Shown here: one piece after another, positions 6,527 to 13,018 of the stretch
How the letters are laid out: every line of letters begins with the position of its first letter
How positions within the stretch are numbered: position 1 is the stretch's first letter
Assembly (NCBI GenBank): GCA_029266795.1
Contig: JAQSWE010000019.1
Span: 1 to 24,791 of the forward strand
Source: Alphaproteobacteria bacterium
GTDB taxonomy: Bacteria; Pseudomonadota; Alphaproteobacteria; Micavibrionales; UBA2020
DNA: 24,791 nucleotides
Direction of reading: 5' to 3'
The notes under the pieces: model-generated
Seen by the model: only the letters and a program-made list of their open reading frames with translations
Database searches by the model: none
Told to the model about the DNA's origin: nothing
Made by a program: the position numbers and the translations under genes

Positions 6527-8134
6527 ATGACCGGTGCGATGGCGACAACCGATAACAAAGAGCCGCATAAAAAAGGCCAGCTGAGCGCGATATGGCGCAA
6601 ATTCGCGGTCTCGACTGCGCTTGCGACCGTGCTGCTGGGCGGCATGACGCCTGCTGCCGCACAAAACGGTCCTCCTACGGCGCCAAATGGCAAAGCTGCG
6701 GCTGTTGTTGACCAAGCCCCGCCCGACCTGCGCGAATTTGAATACCGGATGGAAGTGCGCATGGCGCTGATCGGGGCCGCGCGCGACGAATTCATGGCCT
6801 CCAAAATCCAGACGGGTGACGCCTATTCCCGCGACCTGAGTGTGCTGGGCAACCGTCTGACCTTGAGCCTCCAGCACATGCAGGGGCTGCATGACCGCGT
6901 GGTGCTGCTCGACCCTGCCCGCTTCGATGCCGGCAGCGCGCTAGGCCTGCCGCCCGTTGCCGTCATCCAGATGATGCTGGGAGAGCAGGAGGTGGAGATG
7001 GGACCCGCCCGCGCCCGCATTGTGGCGGGCAGCATGGCCAGCTATCACAAATTCGCCTTCGGCCTCGTCAAGACCCAGAACCCCTCCGCCTTCATCAATA
7101 TGACGGGGGCTTCGGGCGAGGCTTGCGTGGTTGTGCCGTCCTCACGCCATGCCCTGCCCTTCCACCTGCCCGGCATGACGCTGCATCAGAAGGTCGCCTT
7201 CGTGAATACGCACGAGGCATGGCACTGCCTCGACAGCCGCTATCCCATGCATGGGTTCAACGAAGAGGCGATGGACAAGGAAATGAAGAAGCCCAACGCC
7301 GCCCGCAACAACCCCATCGTCAGGGAATATATCGCCACACGTTATAATAAAGAGTCACTGGCCGATGTCGGCGGCCTCGGCGACCTGATCCGCAGCGGTA
7401 AGGCCGACCTGTCGGCCATCGACGCCGTATCGAACTGGCGGAAACGGGAGCTGGGCGACGTGCTGCACTTCTCGCCCCCTGTACTGACGGAGCTGAAAAG
7501 CCGCATCGTCAAAATGGGCCTGCCCGCCTTCCGCGCGCTGAACGACACACAGGCGCAGGCGCTCTATTTCTCCGTCATGGATGCCAAGGAGATGACTGCC
7601 AGCATCGTGGGCTATACCGTGATGCTGGAGGACGCCAAAACAGCCGGCCAGAAACGCGCCCTGGGCATTCTGGCGGGCCGCGATCCCGATTTTATCCGCG
7701 CGCAGGAATTCCGCCGCGTCTATGTCGCCGCCGAACAGGCCGCGAAACGCGCGCCCAAGGGCGACGCCCCGCTGACGGCACAGGAGAAGGCGGGGTTGGC
7801 CAAGGTACGCGCTTGGAACGCCAGCGCCATGCTGCAGGAGCGCGCCTTCGCCCTCTATGGCAAGATCACGCCCCAGACGATGATCGGGGCCTATGGCGCG
7901 CTGCAGACGGCCCTGATGGACGGCATCGCCCAACAGCCCGACAACGCCGCGCTGCCCGTGCTGATGACCAAGCTGCAGCAGACCTACCTGAACGATGTGC
8001 GACGGATTGATTATGTCGCGGCGAACGCGCGCCACGGCCTCGACATCACGGCGGTGGAGCCTGTGCTGAAAAATATCCAGAAGCCGGGAGTGGTTCCCGC
8101 ACCGCGCCAGATGCAGCAAAAACCGTCGTGGTAG
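6527..8134 (+). CDS. Secreted HEXXH protein, probable gluzincin-type metallopeptidase (535 aa)
   Basis: This is an exported protein. A basic N-terminus is followed by a hydrophobic segment at about residues 26-45 ending in PAAAQ, a good signal-peptidase site. FVNTHEAWHCLD contains a canonical zinc motif H-E-x-x-H at 229-233. It is followed by NKESLADVGGL, where E276 and D280 have the E-x-x-x-D spacing of the third zinc ligand in gluzincins such as thermolysin (NEAISD). I see no propeptide, transmembrane anchor or known accessory domain. The C-terminal 250 residues are helical-looking and end in a Pro/Gln tail. I do not recognise the family, so peptidase activity is an inference from the two motifs. 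The start is uncertain (ATG 6527 or 6539; no strong ribosome site). The gene stands alone between typA and the polyamine cluster. Confidence 0.7.
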   Translation: MTGAMATTDNKEPHKKGQLSAIWRKFAVSTALATVLLGGMTPAAAQNGPPTAPNGKAAAVVDQAPPDLREFEYRMEVRMALIGAARDEFMASKIQTGDAYSRDLSVLGNRLTLSLQHMQGLHDRVVLLDPARFDAGSALGLPPVAVIQMMLGEQEVEMGPARARIVAGSMASYHKFAFGLVKTQNPSAFINMTGASGEACVVVPSSRHALPFHLPGMTLHQKVAFVNTHEAWHCLDSRYPMHGFNEEAMDKEMKKPNAARNNPIVREYIATRYNKESLADVGGLGDLIRSGKADLSAIDAVSNWRKRELGDVLHFSPPVLTELKSRIVKMGLPAFRALNDTQAQALYFSVMDAKEMTASIVGYTVMLEDAKTAGQKRALGILAGRDPDFIRAQEFRRVYVAAEQAAKRAPKGDAPLTAQEKAGLAKVRAWNASAMLQERAFALYGKITPQTMIGAYGALQTALMDGIAQQPDNAALPVLMTKLQQTYLNDVRRIDYVAANARHGLDITAVEPVLKNIQKPGVVPAPRQMQQKPSW

Positions 8135-8178
8135 AAGGCGGCCAAGCCGCAGATGAAGATTTTGTAACACGATGTGAG

Positions 8179-8210
8179 AGCCCTGAAGGGGCTGAATTTT
8201 CAAATTTTCT
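8179..8210 (+). terminator. Weak terminator-like hairpin after the HEXXH gene
   Basis: AGCCC (8179-8183) pairs with GGGCT (8189-8193) around TGAAG, followed by a T-rich but interrupted tail (GAATTTTCAAATTTTCTTT). The stem is short, so this is tentative. It lies immediately upstream of the decarboxylase promoter. Confidence 0.35.
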
Positions 8211-8237
8211 TTACATTGAATCGAATCAACCTATAAC
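8210..8237 (+). promoter_or_regulatory. Sigma-70-like promoter of the polyamine cluster
   Basis: TTTACA (8210-8215) and TATAAC (8232-8237), each one base from consensus, are separated by 16 bases. The expected start site (8243-8245) coincides with the ATG at 8245 of an upstream reading frame and leaves about 68 bases before the decarboxylase ATG. Confidence 0.55.
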
Positions 8238-8244
8238 GTTAATT

Positions 8245-8343
8245 ATGAGGGCACGGCAGCGAACGATTCGCGTGCGGTTATCTCATGACAGCCCGCAGGA
8301 GGGTTTCATGAAATGGAAAAATTCGACGGCCCCGAAGACGTAG
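8245..8343 (+). CDS. Candidate Arg-rich leader peptide overlapping the decarboxylase start (32 aa)
   Basis: A 32-codon frame begins MRARQRTIRVRLSH, with Arg at positions 2, 4, 6, 9 and 11 encoded by AGG, CGG, CGA, CGC and CGG. Its ATG lies at the predicted transcription start, so it would be translated as a leaderless message. It runs over the decarboxylase ribosome site (GGAGGG, 8298-8303) and ends 31 bases inside the decarboxylase gene in another frame. A hairpin (GCAC, GCGAA against TTCGC, GTGC; 8251-8275) lies over the Arg codons. Ornithine-decarboxylase leader peptides that sense ornithine or polyamines are known in enterobacteria (SpeFL). This frame is not evidently related to them, but its placement suggests a similar logic. 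It could also be chance. Confidence 0.4.
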   Translation: MRARQRTIRVRLSHDSPQEGFMKWKNSTAPKT

Positions 8344-9512
8344 TCCGCCAGCGACGCCCGAACATTCCCGTGACCTGTTTCCGCCCCGCCGCCTTGCAGA
8401 CCTCTGCCAAGTGGTTTCTGGACAATTTCCCCGGCAAGGTGCTCTACGCGGTCAAGGCGAACCCCGCCAAATACGTGCTTGCAGGCCTGCGCGACGCAGG
8501 CGTCAAGCATTTCGACGCGGCCTCCATTCCCGAAATCCAGCTGGTGAACGAAATCGCCCCCGGCTCCCATATCGCCTTCATGCATCCGGTGAAAAGCCGC
8601 CATGCGATCGAGCAGGCGTATTTCGATTTCGGCGTCCGCGACTTCTCCTTTGACTCGGTCGAGGAGCTGGAGAAAATCATCGCCTGCACGGGCAAGTCGA
8701 AAGACCTCGGCCTATGCCTGCGTCTCGCCGTCCCTAACACCTCGTCGGAGCTGCCGCTCGCCGGCAAGTTCGGCTGCCTGCCGGAAAAAGCGCCGGAGGT
8801 GCTGAAACTCGCCCGCAAGCATGCCAAGCGCCTCGGCATCTGCTTCCATGTGGGTTCGCAAACGATGGACCCCGCCGCCTATGTCGCGGCGCTGAACATC
8901 GTGGGCGGCATCCTGCGCGCGATCCCCCGCACCCGCGTCGACATCATCGACATCGGCGGTGGCTTCCCGTCGATCTACCCCGACATGGCGCCCCCGGCGC
9001 TTGCAGATTACAAACACGCCATCGAAAGCGGTTTCGACCGCCTTCCCCACCCGGACCGCTACGAGTTCTGGTGCGAACCCGGCCGCGCGCTTGTGGCCGA
9101 GAGCGCATCCGTCGTCGTCAAGGTGGAACTCCGCAAGGACGATGTGCTGTACATCAATGATGGTACCTATGGCAGCCTGTTCGACGCAGGCCACCTGGGT
9201 TTCCGTTACCCGGTTCGTCTCATCCGTCCGACGCCGGGAGGCACCAGTGCGCCGCACAAGGGTTTCCGTTTCTACGGGCCCACCTGCGACAGCATTGACT
9301 ACATGCCTGGCCCCTTTTACCTGCCGGAAGACGTCCGGGAAGGGGATTACATCGAGATCGGCCAGCTCGGCGCCTATGGGAACACCATGCGTACCGACTT
9401 CAACGGCTTTTCGGCCCATGAAGTCGTGTCCGTCAAAGCCCCGCCGCTGGTCACGCTCTACGATGACGCGCTGGAAACGACGGATTCAAACGAACTCTGC
9501 GTGACGGGATAA
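8313..9512 (+). CDS. Ornithine decarboxylase, fold III PLP enzyme (possibly ornithine/lysine)
   Basis: This 399-residue enzyme belongs to the alanine-racemase-fold decarboxylases and should convert ornithine to putrescine (and perhaps lysine to cadaverine) in the cytosol. Visible landmarks are YAVKANP with the PLP Lys48, HVGSQ at 179-183, the phosphate-binding IGGGFP at 214-219, EPGR at 255-258 and the catalytic-Cys segment GPTCDSID at 322-329 (Cys325). LGAYGN at 352-357 is also present. GPTCDSID and the length point to ornithine or lysine decarboxylase rather than diaminopimelate or biosynthetic arginine decarboxylase. ATG 8313 follows GGAGGG by nine bases; an ATG at 8308 is in the leader-peptide frame. 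It is the first enzyme gene of the polyamine cluster, and a long palindrome separates it from the next gene. Substrate choice between ornithine and lysine is not settled. Confidence 0.88.
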   Translation: MEKFDGPEDVVRQRRPNIPVTCFRPAALQTSAKWFLDNFPGKVLYAVKANPAKYVLAGLRDAGVKHFDAASIPEIQLVNEIAPGSHIAFMHPVKSRHAIEQAYFDFGVRDFSFDSVEELEKIIACTGKSKDLGLCLRLAVPNTSSELPLAGKFGCLPEKAPEVLKLARKHAKRLGICFHVGSQTMDPAAYVAALNIVGGILRAIPRTRVDIIDIGGGFPSIYPDMAPPALADYKHAIESGFDRLPHPDRYEFWCEPGRALVAESASVVVKVELRKDDVLYINDGTYGSLFDAGHLGFRYPVRLIRPTPGGTSAPHKGFRFYGPTCDSIDYMPGPFYLPEDVREGDYIEIGQLGAYGNTMRTDFNGFSAHEVVSVKAPPLVTLYDDALETTDSNELCVTG

Positions 9513-9543
9513 TTTTCGCCACAAATTGACCGCGTAAAACCCT

Positions 9544-9582
9544 TTTCAGGGCCACTCCTTAATATTAAGGAGCGGCCTGAAA
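9544..9582 (+). repeat. Long palindromic stem-loop between the decarboxylase and DHS-like genes
   Basis: The core CTCCTTAAT/ATTAAGGAG (9555-9572) is a perfect palindrome. It is extended by GCC/GGC and TTTCAG/CTGAAA with one mismatch and one bulged G, giving a stem of nearly 20 pairs. No T tract follows, so it is not a classical terminator. It could be an RNA processing or stabilising element, or an operator. AAGGAG inside the 3' arm resembles a ribosome site but no start codon follows at a usable distance. Confidence 0.65.
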
Positions 9583-9617
9583 CGCGCAGGGCAGATTGAT
9601 AAAAAAGGACTACCAAC

Positions 9618-10685
9618 ATGAAAAGCAACCTGAAATCCGTGAAAGCGAAGCCCCACCCGAAAAGCAACCGCAAGGCGGCGCTGCTGAACACGCCGATCGA
9701 GCATATCGACATCAAGAAATTCGATGCGCGCCCGATCATCGATGGCATGGGCAAGATGTCCTTCACCTCGCGCGACCTCTCCCGCGCGACCGACATTTTC
9801 AACACCATGCTGCAGGACAAATCTGCAACCTCCATCCTGACGCTGGCTGGATCCACCTCCGCCGGCGGCTGCATGGACCTTTACACCGAGATGGTGAAAA
9901 GCAACATGGTCGATGTGATCGTCGCAACCGGCGCCTCCATCGTCGATATGGACTTCTTCGAGGCGCTCGGCTTCAAGCATTACCGTGCCGACAGCCAAGT
10001 TGACGACCGCGAATTGCGCGATCTCTACATCGACCGCATTTACGACACCTATATCGATGAAGAAGACCTGCAGGCGGTTGACCACACGATTTTCGAAATC
10101 GCCCAAAGCCTCGAGCGCCGCCCGTATTCGTCGCGCGAATTCATCTGGGAGATGGGCAAGTACCTGACGAAAAAAGCGAAGAAGAAAAACTCGCTGATCG
10201 CGGCGTGCTATGAGCACGGCGTGCCGATCTTCTGCCCGGCTTTCGTTGACTCTTCCGCTGGTTTCGGCCTCGTGCTGCACCAGAAGAAGAACCCGAAGAA
10301 CTATATGTGCATCGACGCGGTCGCGGATTTCCGCGAACTGACCGACGTGAAAATCGCAGCCGGCACCACCGGCCTGCTGATGATCGGCGGCGGCGTACCG
10401 AAGAACTTCACGCAAGACACGGTCGTCTGCGCGGAAATTCTCGGCCATAAAGATGTCGATATGCACAAATACGCCGTGCAGATCACCATCGCCGATGTGC
10501 GCGACGGCGCCTGCTCCTCCTCCACGCTCAAAGAAGCATGCAGCTGGGGTAAAGTGGACGTGGCGCTCGAGCAGATGGTCTTCGCGGAAGCAGGCTCGGT
10601 CATGCCGCTGCTGGCATCCGATGCTTACCATCGCGGTTACTGGAAAAAACGCCCGCGCCGCAACTGGAACAAGCTGTTCAAGTAA
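9618..10685 (+). CDS. Deoxyhypusine synthase-like protein (355 aa)
   Basis: This is a homologue of deoxyhypusine synthase, the NAD-dependent enzyme that transfers the aminobutyl group of spermidine to eIF5A. Bacteria have no eIF5A, so the acceptor here must differ; a homospermidine-synthase-like reaction on putrescine or another amine is the usual suggestion. The C-terminal active-site segment is clear: KEACSWGKVD, with Lys312 matching the Lys that forms the enzyme intermediate, plus Glu306 and Trp310. By alignment from memory, other spermidine contacts of human DHS differ: the His pair after GGGVVK becomes N-F (GGGVPKNF), and the Asp before SGA becomes Cys299. NMVDVIVATGAS (97-108) belongs to the NAD-binding part. 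The first 25 residues are basic. The start follows AAGGAC by seven bases. It lies between ornithine decarboxylase and agmatinase-like genes. Confidence 0.88.
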   Translation: MKSNLKSVKAKPHPKSNRKAALLNTPIEHIDIKKFDARPIIDGMGKMSFTSRDLSRATDIFNTMLQDKSATSILTLAGSTSAGGCMDLYTEMVKSNMVDVIVATGASIVDMDFFEALGFKHYRADSQVDDRELRDLYIDRIYDTYIDEEDLQAVDHTIFEIAQSLERRPYSSREFIWEMGKYLTKKAKKKNSLIAACYEHGVPIFCPAFVDSSAGFGLVLHQKKNPKNYMCIDAVADFRELTDVKIAAGTTGLLMIGGGVPKNFTQDTVVCAEILGHKDVDMHKYAVQITIADVRDGACSSSTLKEACSWGKVDVALEQMVFAEAGSVMPLLASDAYHRGYWKKRPRRNWNKLFK

Positions 10686-10690
10686 CATCT

Positions 10691-10766
10691 TGTCATCCCG
10701 ACGGAGCATAGCGACGAGGGATCTTTGCCGGAATGGTAAAGATCCCTCACTCCGTTCGGGATGACA
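10691..10766. repeat. Palindromic repeat element (76 bp) of the dispersed 'GTCATCCCG' type
   Basis: TGTCATCCCG (10691-10700) is the exact reverse complement of CGGGATGACA (10757-10766). An inner pair, AGGGATCTTT (10717-10726) and AAAGATCCCT (10738-10747), is also exact. The CGGAG...CTCCG segments nearly pair. Elements with this wording are common dispersed repeats in several bacterial genomes. Only one copy is in this window. It ends 22 bases before the Nudix gene and could act as a terminator or RNA-stability element for the DHS-like transcript. Confidence 0.75.
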
Positions 10767-10787
10767 TTTTCATTTAAGGATTAAAAA

Positions 10788-11216
10788 ATGGCACAATTCA
10801 ATGTCCGCGCCCTCGGCGTCCTGATGAACGACGACGGCCATGTGCTGCTGCTGAAACGCGCGCCCGCGCCCGGATCCGAATTCATCGGCTGGGAATTCTG
10901 CGGCGGCGGCGTGGAGCATGGCGAAGCGCCCGAAGATGCGCTTGCCCGCGAATACAAGGAAGAAACCGGCCTCAAGGTCGACGTCATGCAGATTTTCAAC
11001 GCCCGTACCGGCAAACGCGAAGGCCAGCCGCTGCTGAACCTCGCCTATCTCTGCCGGCCGCTTGGCGAAAACGTGAAGCTGACGCCGGAACATAGCGATT
11101 TCGTCTGGGTGCCGATCGAAGACCTCGACACCTATGACCTCGGCCCCCATGTCAATCTCGACCGCGACGCTTTTCTTGCGATTTCTAAGGGCAGCGGGAT
11201 GATCGACGACCAGTAG
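10788..11216 (+). CDS. Nudix hydrolase (142 aa)
   Basis: Nudix enzymes cleave nucleoside diphosphates linked to another group, using a metal held by the Nudix box. The box is complete here: GGVEHGEAPEDALAREYKEETGL (about residues 42-64) fits G-x5-E-x7-R-E-U-x-E-E-x-G-U, with the REYKEE metal ligands. The flanks are typical of a compact single-domain member (VRALGVLMNDDGHVLLLKR before, VWVPIEDL after). The start is supported by AAGGA seven bases upstream. It lies between the DHS-like and agmatinase-like genes, but the upstream repeat element may uncouple it from the first. The substrate cannot be told from the sequence. A role in clearing modified NAD or nucleotides linked to the NAD-using DHS-like enzyme would be speculation. 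Confidence 0.88.
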   Translation: MAQFNVRALGVLMNDDGHVLLLKRAPAPGSEFIGWEFCGGGVEHGEAPEDALAREYKEETGLKVDVMQIFNARTGKREGQPLLNLAYLCRPLGENVKLTPEHSDFVWVPIEDLDTYDLGPHVNLDRDAFLAISKGSGMIDDQ

Positions 11217-11276
11217 GGCTTGAAAACGCCGGATGAACGGCTATTGTCTCAAGCAGAATTTTGAAAGGAACATACC

Positions 11277-12194
11277 ATGCAATTCATGAAACCCGCCGAC
11301 GGCTTTCTCGGCCTTGAAAAAGCGGATGCGGTCAGCGTCGATAACGCGCAAGTCGTCGTCATCCCCTTCGGCCTTGAAGCTTCCGTATCCTACGGCAGCG
11401 GCACCGCGAAAGGCCCCGCCGCGATGATCGAAGCCTCGCATCAGGTTGAACTATTCGACGACGAATTCTGGAGCGAGCCGTTCCGCGAATACGGCGTTGT
11501 GACCGCGAAGCCCGTAAAAATTTCCAAATCGGTCGAAACCGCGCTGGAACAGCTGGATGCGCAAGTCGAAGAAGTTTTGGCGATGGGCAAATTCCCCTTC
11601 GTCTTCGGCGGCGAGCATTCGATTACGGCGGGCGCAATCCGCCCCTATGCGCGCAACTTCAAGGATGTGGCCGTCCTGCATTTCGACGCCCATGCCGACC
11701 TGCGCGACGGATACCACGGGGAGCATTATTCCCACGCCTCCGCCATCTGCCGCACGATGGACCCGGCAAATGTCAGCGTCTATTCCTTCGGCATCCGCAA
11801 TATTTCCTCCGGCGAAATCCCGTTTCTTGAAAAGAACAAGAAACGCCTGAAAATCTACTGGGCGCGCGAAAAGCACCTGTGGGACATGAAGGAGATCGTG
11901 CGCAACTTCAAGGGCAAGAATGTCTATGTCACTTTCGACATCGACGCGTTCGATGCCAGCCTGATCCCCGCGACCGGTACGCCGGAGCCGGGCGGATTGT
12001 TCTGGGACGAAGCCGTCAACATCATCCGCGAAGTCGCGAAGGTCTCGACCTTCATCGGCGCGGATGTCAACGAACTCGCGCCCAAGCCCAATATGCACGG
12101 CTGTGACTTCCTTGCCGCCAAGCTCGCCTATAAAATCATGAGCTACGCATTCCTAGCGAAAAAAGTGAAAACGCGCACGAAAAAAGTCGCGTAA
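11277..12194 (+). CDS. speB: Agmatinase-family ureohydrolase (305 aa)
   Basis: This is a member of the arginase/agmatinase family, binuclear manganese enzymes that release urea from guanidino compounds. All metal-ligand motifs are present: GGEHS with His114, FDAHADLRD with Asp137, His139 and Asp141, and TFDIDAFDAS with Asp221 and Asp223. GTGTPEPGGL, as in agmatinases, follows at about 233-241 (GTPEPGG). The HYSHAS segment (150-155) corresponds to the agmatinase substrate loop. Agmatine to putrescine is therefore the default reaction, but no arginine decarboxylase is in the window. A longer guanidino-polyamine is another possibility given the DHS-like neighbour. The start at 11277 follows AAAGGAA. 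It ends six bases before a convergent lipoprotein gene with no terminator visible. The Lys-rich tail is unusual. Confidence 0.85.
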   Translation: MQFMKPADGFLGLEKADAVSVDNAQVVVIPFGLEASVSYGSGTAKGPAAMIEASHQVELFDDEFWSEPFREYGVVTAKPVKISKSVETALEQLDAQVEEVLAMGKFPFVFGGEHSITAGAIRPYARNFKDVAVLHFDAHADLRDGYHGEHYSHASAICRTMDPANVSVYSFGIRNISSGEIPFLEKNKKRLKIYWAREKHLWDMKEIVRNFKGKNVYVTFDIDAFDASLIPATGTPEPGGLFWDEAVNIIREVAKVSTFIGADVNELAPKPNMHGCDFLAAKLAYKIMSYAFLAKKVKTRTKKVA

Positions 12195-12200
12195 TCACTC

Positions 12201-12914
12201 TCATTTCTTGCGAAAGAACGGCAGGCGGTCGGAGATTTCCTCAGGATCCTCAACGATGTAGGTGCCATCCCCGTCCCGCCCGCTAAGGGTTTTATGGGTG
12301 GTGGAATAGCGCTGAACACAGCGTTTGAAAGCTTCGGGATTATCGCTTTGCATCTGCGGAATTTTTAAATTCCGGCTTGCGAGGTCAGGATACATCTTTG
12401 ATAATCTTGCTTTCAGGTCTTTCGGCATATAAGAAAACTTGATCAGAGATGCGCTTTTCCCCAACCCCTGCCGGATGGTGAGCGGGCGAATTCCTTTTAT
12501 AAAGACGAGATCATTGGGCCCGATATCGAATCCAATGTTTCCGCAACTGGCACTGTCATAAACTGTGTCGATATGACTTTCGACGCCGATATTCCAGCTA
12601 TGCAGGTCATAATGACCGGGCGGCAAGCTGGAATAGGCATATGGACTGGTTGGTTTAAAAAGAAGGTCGCTGTTTCCGATTAGGTATTTTTTCCCTGTCT
12701 CGCGATTTTTAAAGAATGCGCGTATATGAAGGCTCTGTTCTAGCATCCTCGTCTTGTTTAGAGGCGTCATACGGTACGGGGTGTACTCAATGTAAGATGC
12801 ATAAGTAACAACAGCGCCTTTACCTTGTTTTGAAAGATCTTCGTCCAGCATATTGCCGCAACCGGCAAGCGTGAACAGCAGCACCGTCGCTAAAAGAGGA
12901 AACAATACCTTCAT
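12201..12914 (-). CDS. Lipoprotein of unknown function (237 aa)
   Basis: The N-terminus is a typical lipoprotein signal: MKVLFPLLATVLLFTLAGC, with lipobox L-A-G-C and lipidated Cys19. The protein should be anchored in a membrane facing the periplasm. The mature part is not a family I know. It shows YSSLPPGHYDLHSWNIGVE (about residues 94-112), a beta-rich segment like surface-protein modules, and two later Cys. The C-terminal half is basic and hydrophilic. I start it at ATG 12914, since the signal peptide begins there and AAGG lies nine bases upstream; the frame runs further back to 12986, but that part is hydrophilic and overlaps the divergent promoter region. Its codon use is less GC-biased than neighbouring genes, a mild sign of different history. 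It is divergent from the Hsp70 gene. Confidence 0.75.
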   Translation of the reverse strand: MKVLFPLLATVLLFTLAGCGNMLDEDLSKQGKGAVVTYASYIEYTPYRMTPLNKTRMLEQSLHIRAFFKNRETGKKYLIGNSDLLFKPTSPYAYSSLPPGHYDLHSWNIGVESHIDTVYDSASCGNIGFDIGPNDLVFIKGIRPLTIRQGLGKSASLIKFSYMPKDLKARLSKMYPDLASRNLKIPQMQSDNPEAFKRCVQRYSTTHKTLSGRDGDGTYIVEDPEEISDRLPFFRKK

Positions 12915-13018
12915 GGGGGTAAACCTTCTGTTATTTTCTGAAAGACCTATCGGCAATTGCCTATTGCCTTCGACTACGAGAATCATATAGAAACCTCTCT
13001 TCCTTGAAAAGGTGGCAC

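Noticed and set aside
9546..10709. Open frame of 387 codons antisense to the DHS-like gene
   Set aside because: Same reason: shadow of third-position GC bias, no start signal, no recognisable motif.
12915..12986. Longer N-terminus for the lipoprotein
   Set aside because: It would bury the lipoprotein signal 24 residues inside the protein.
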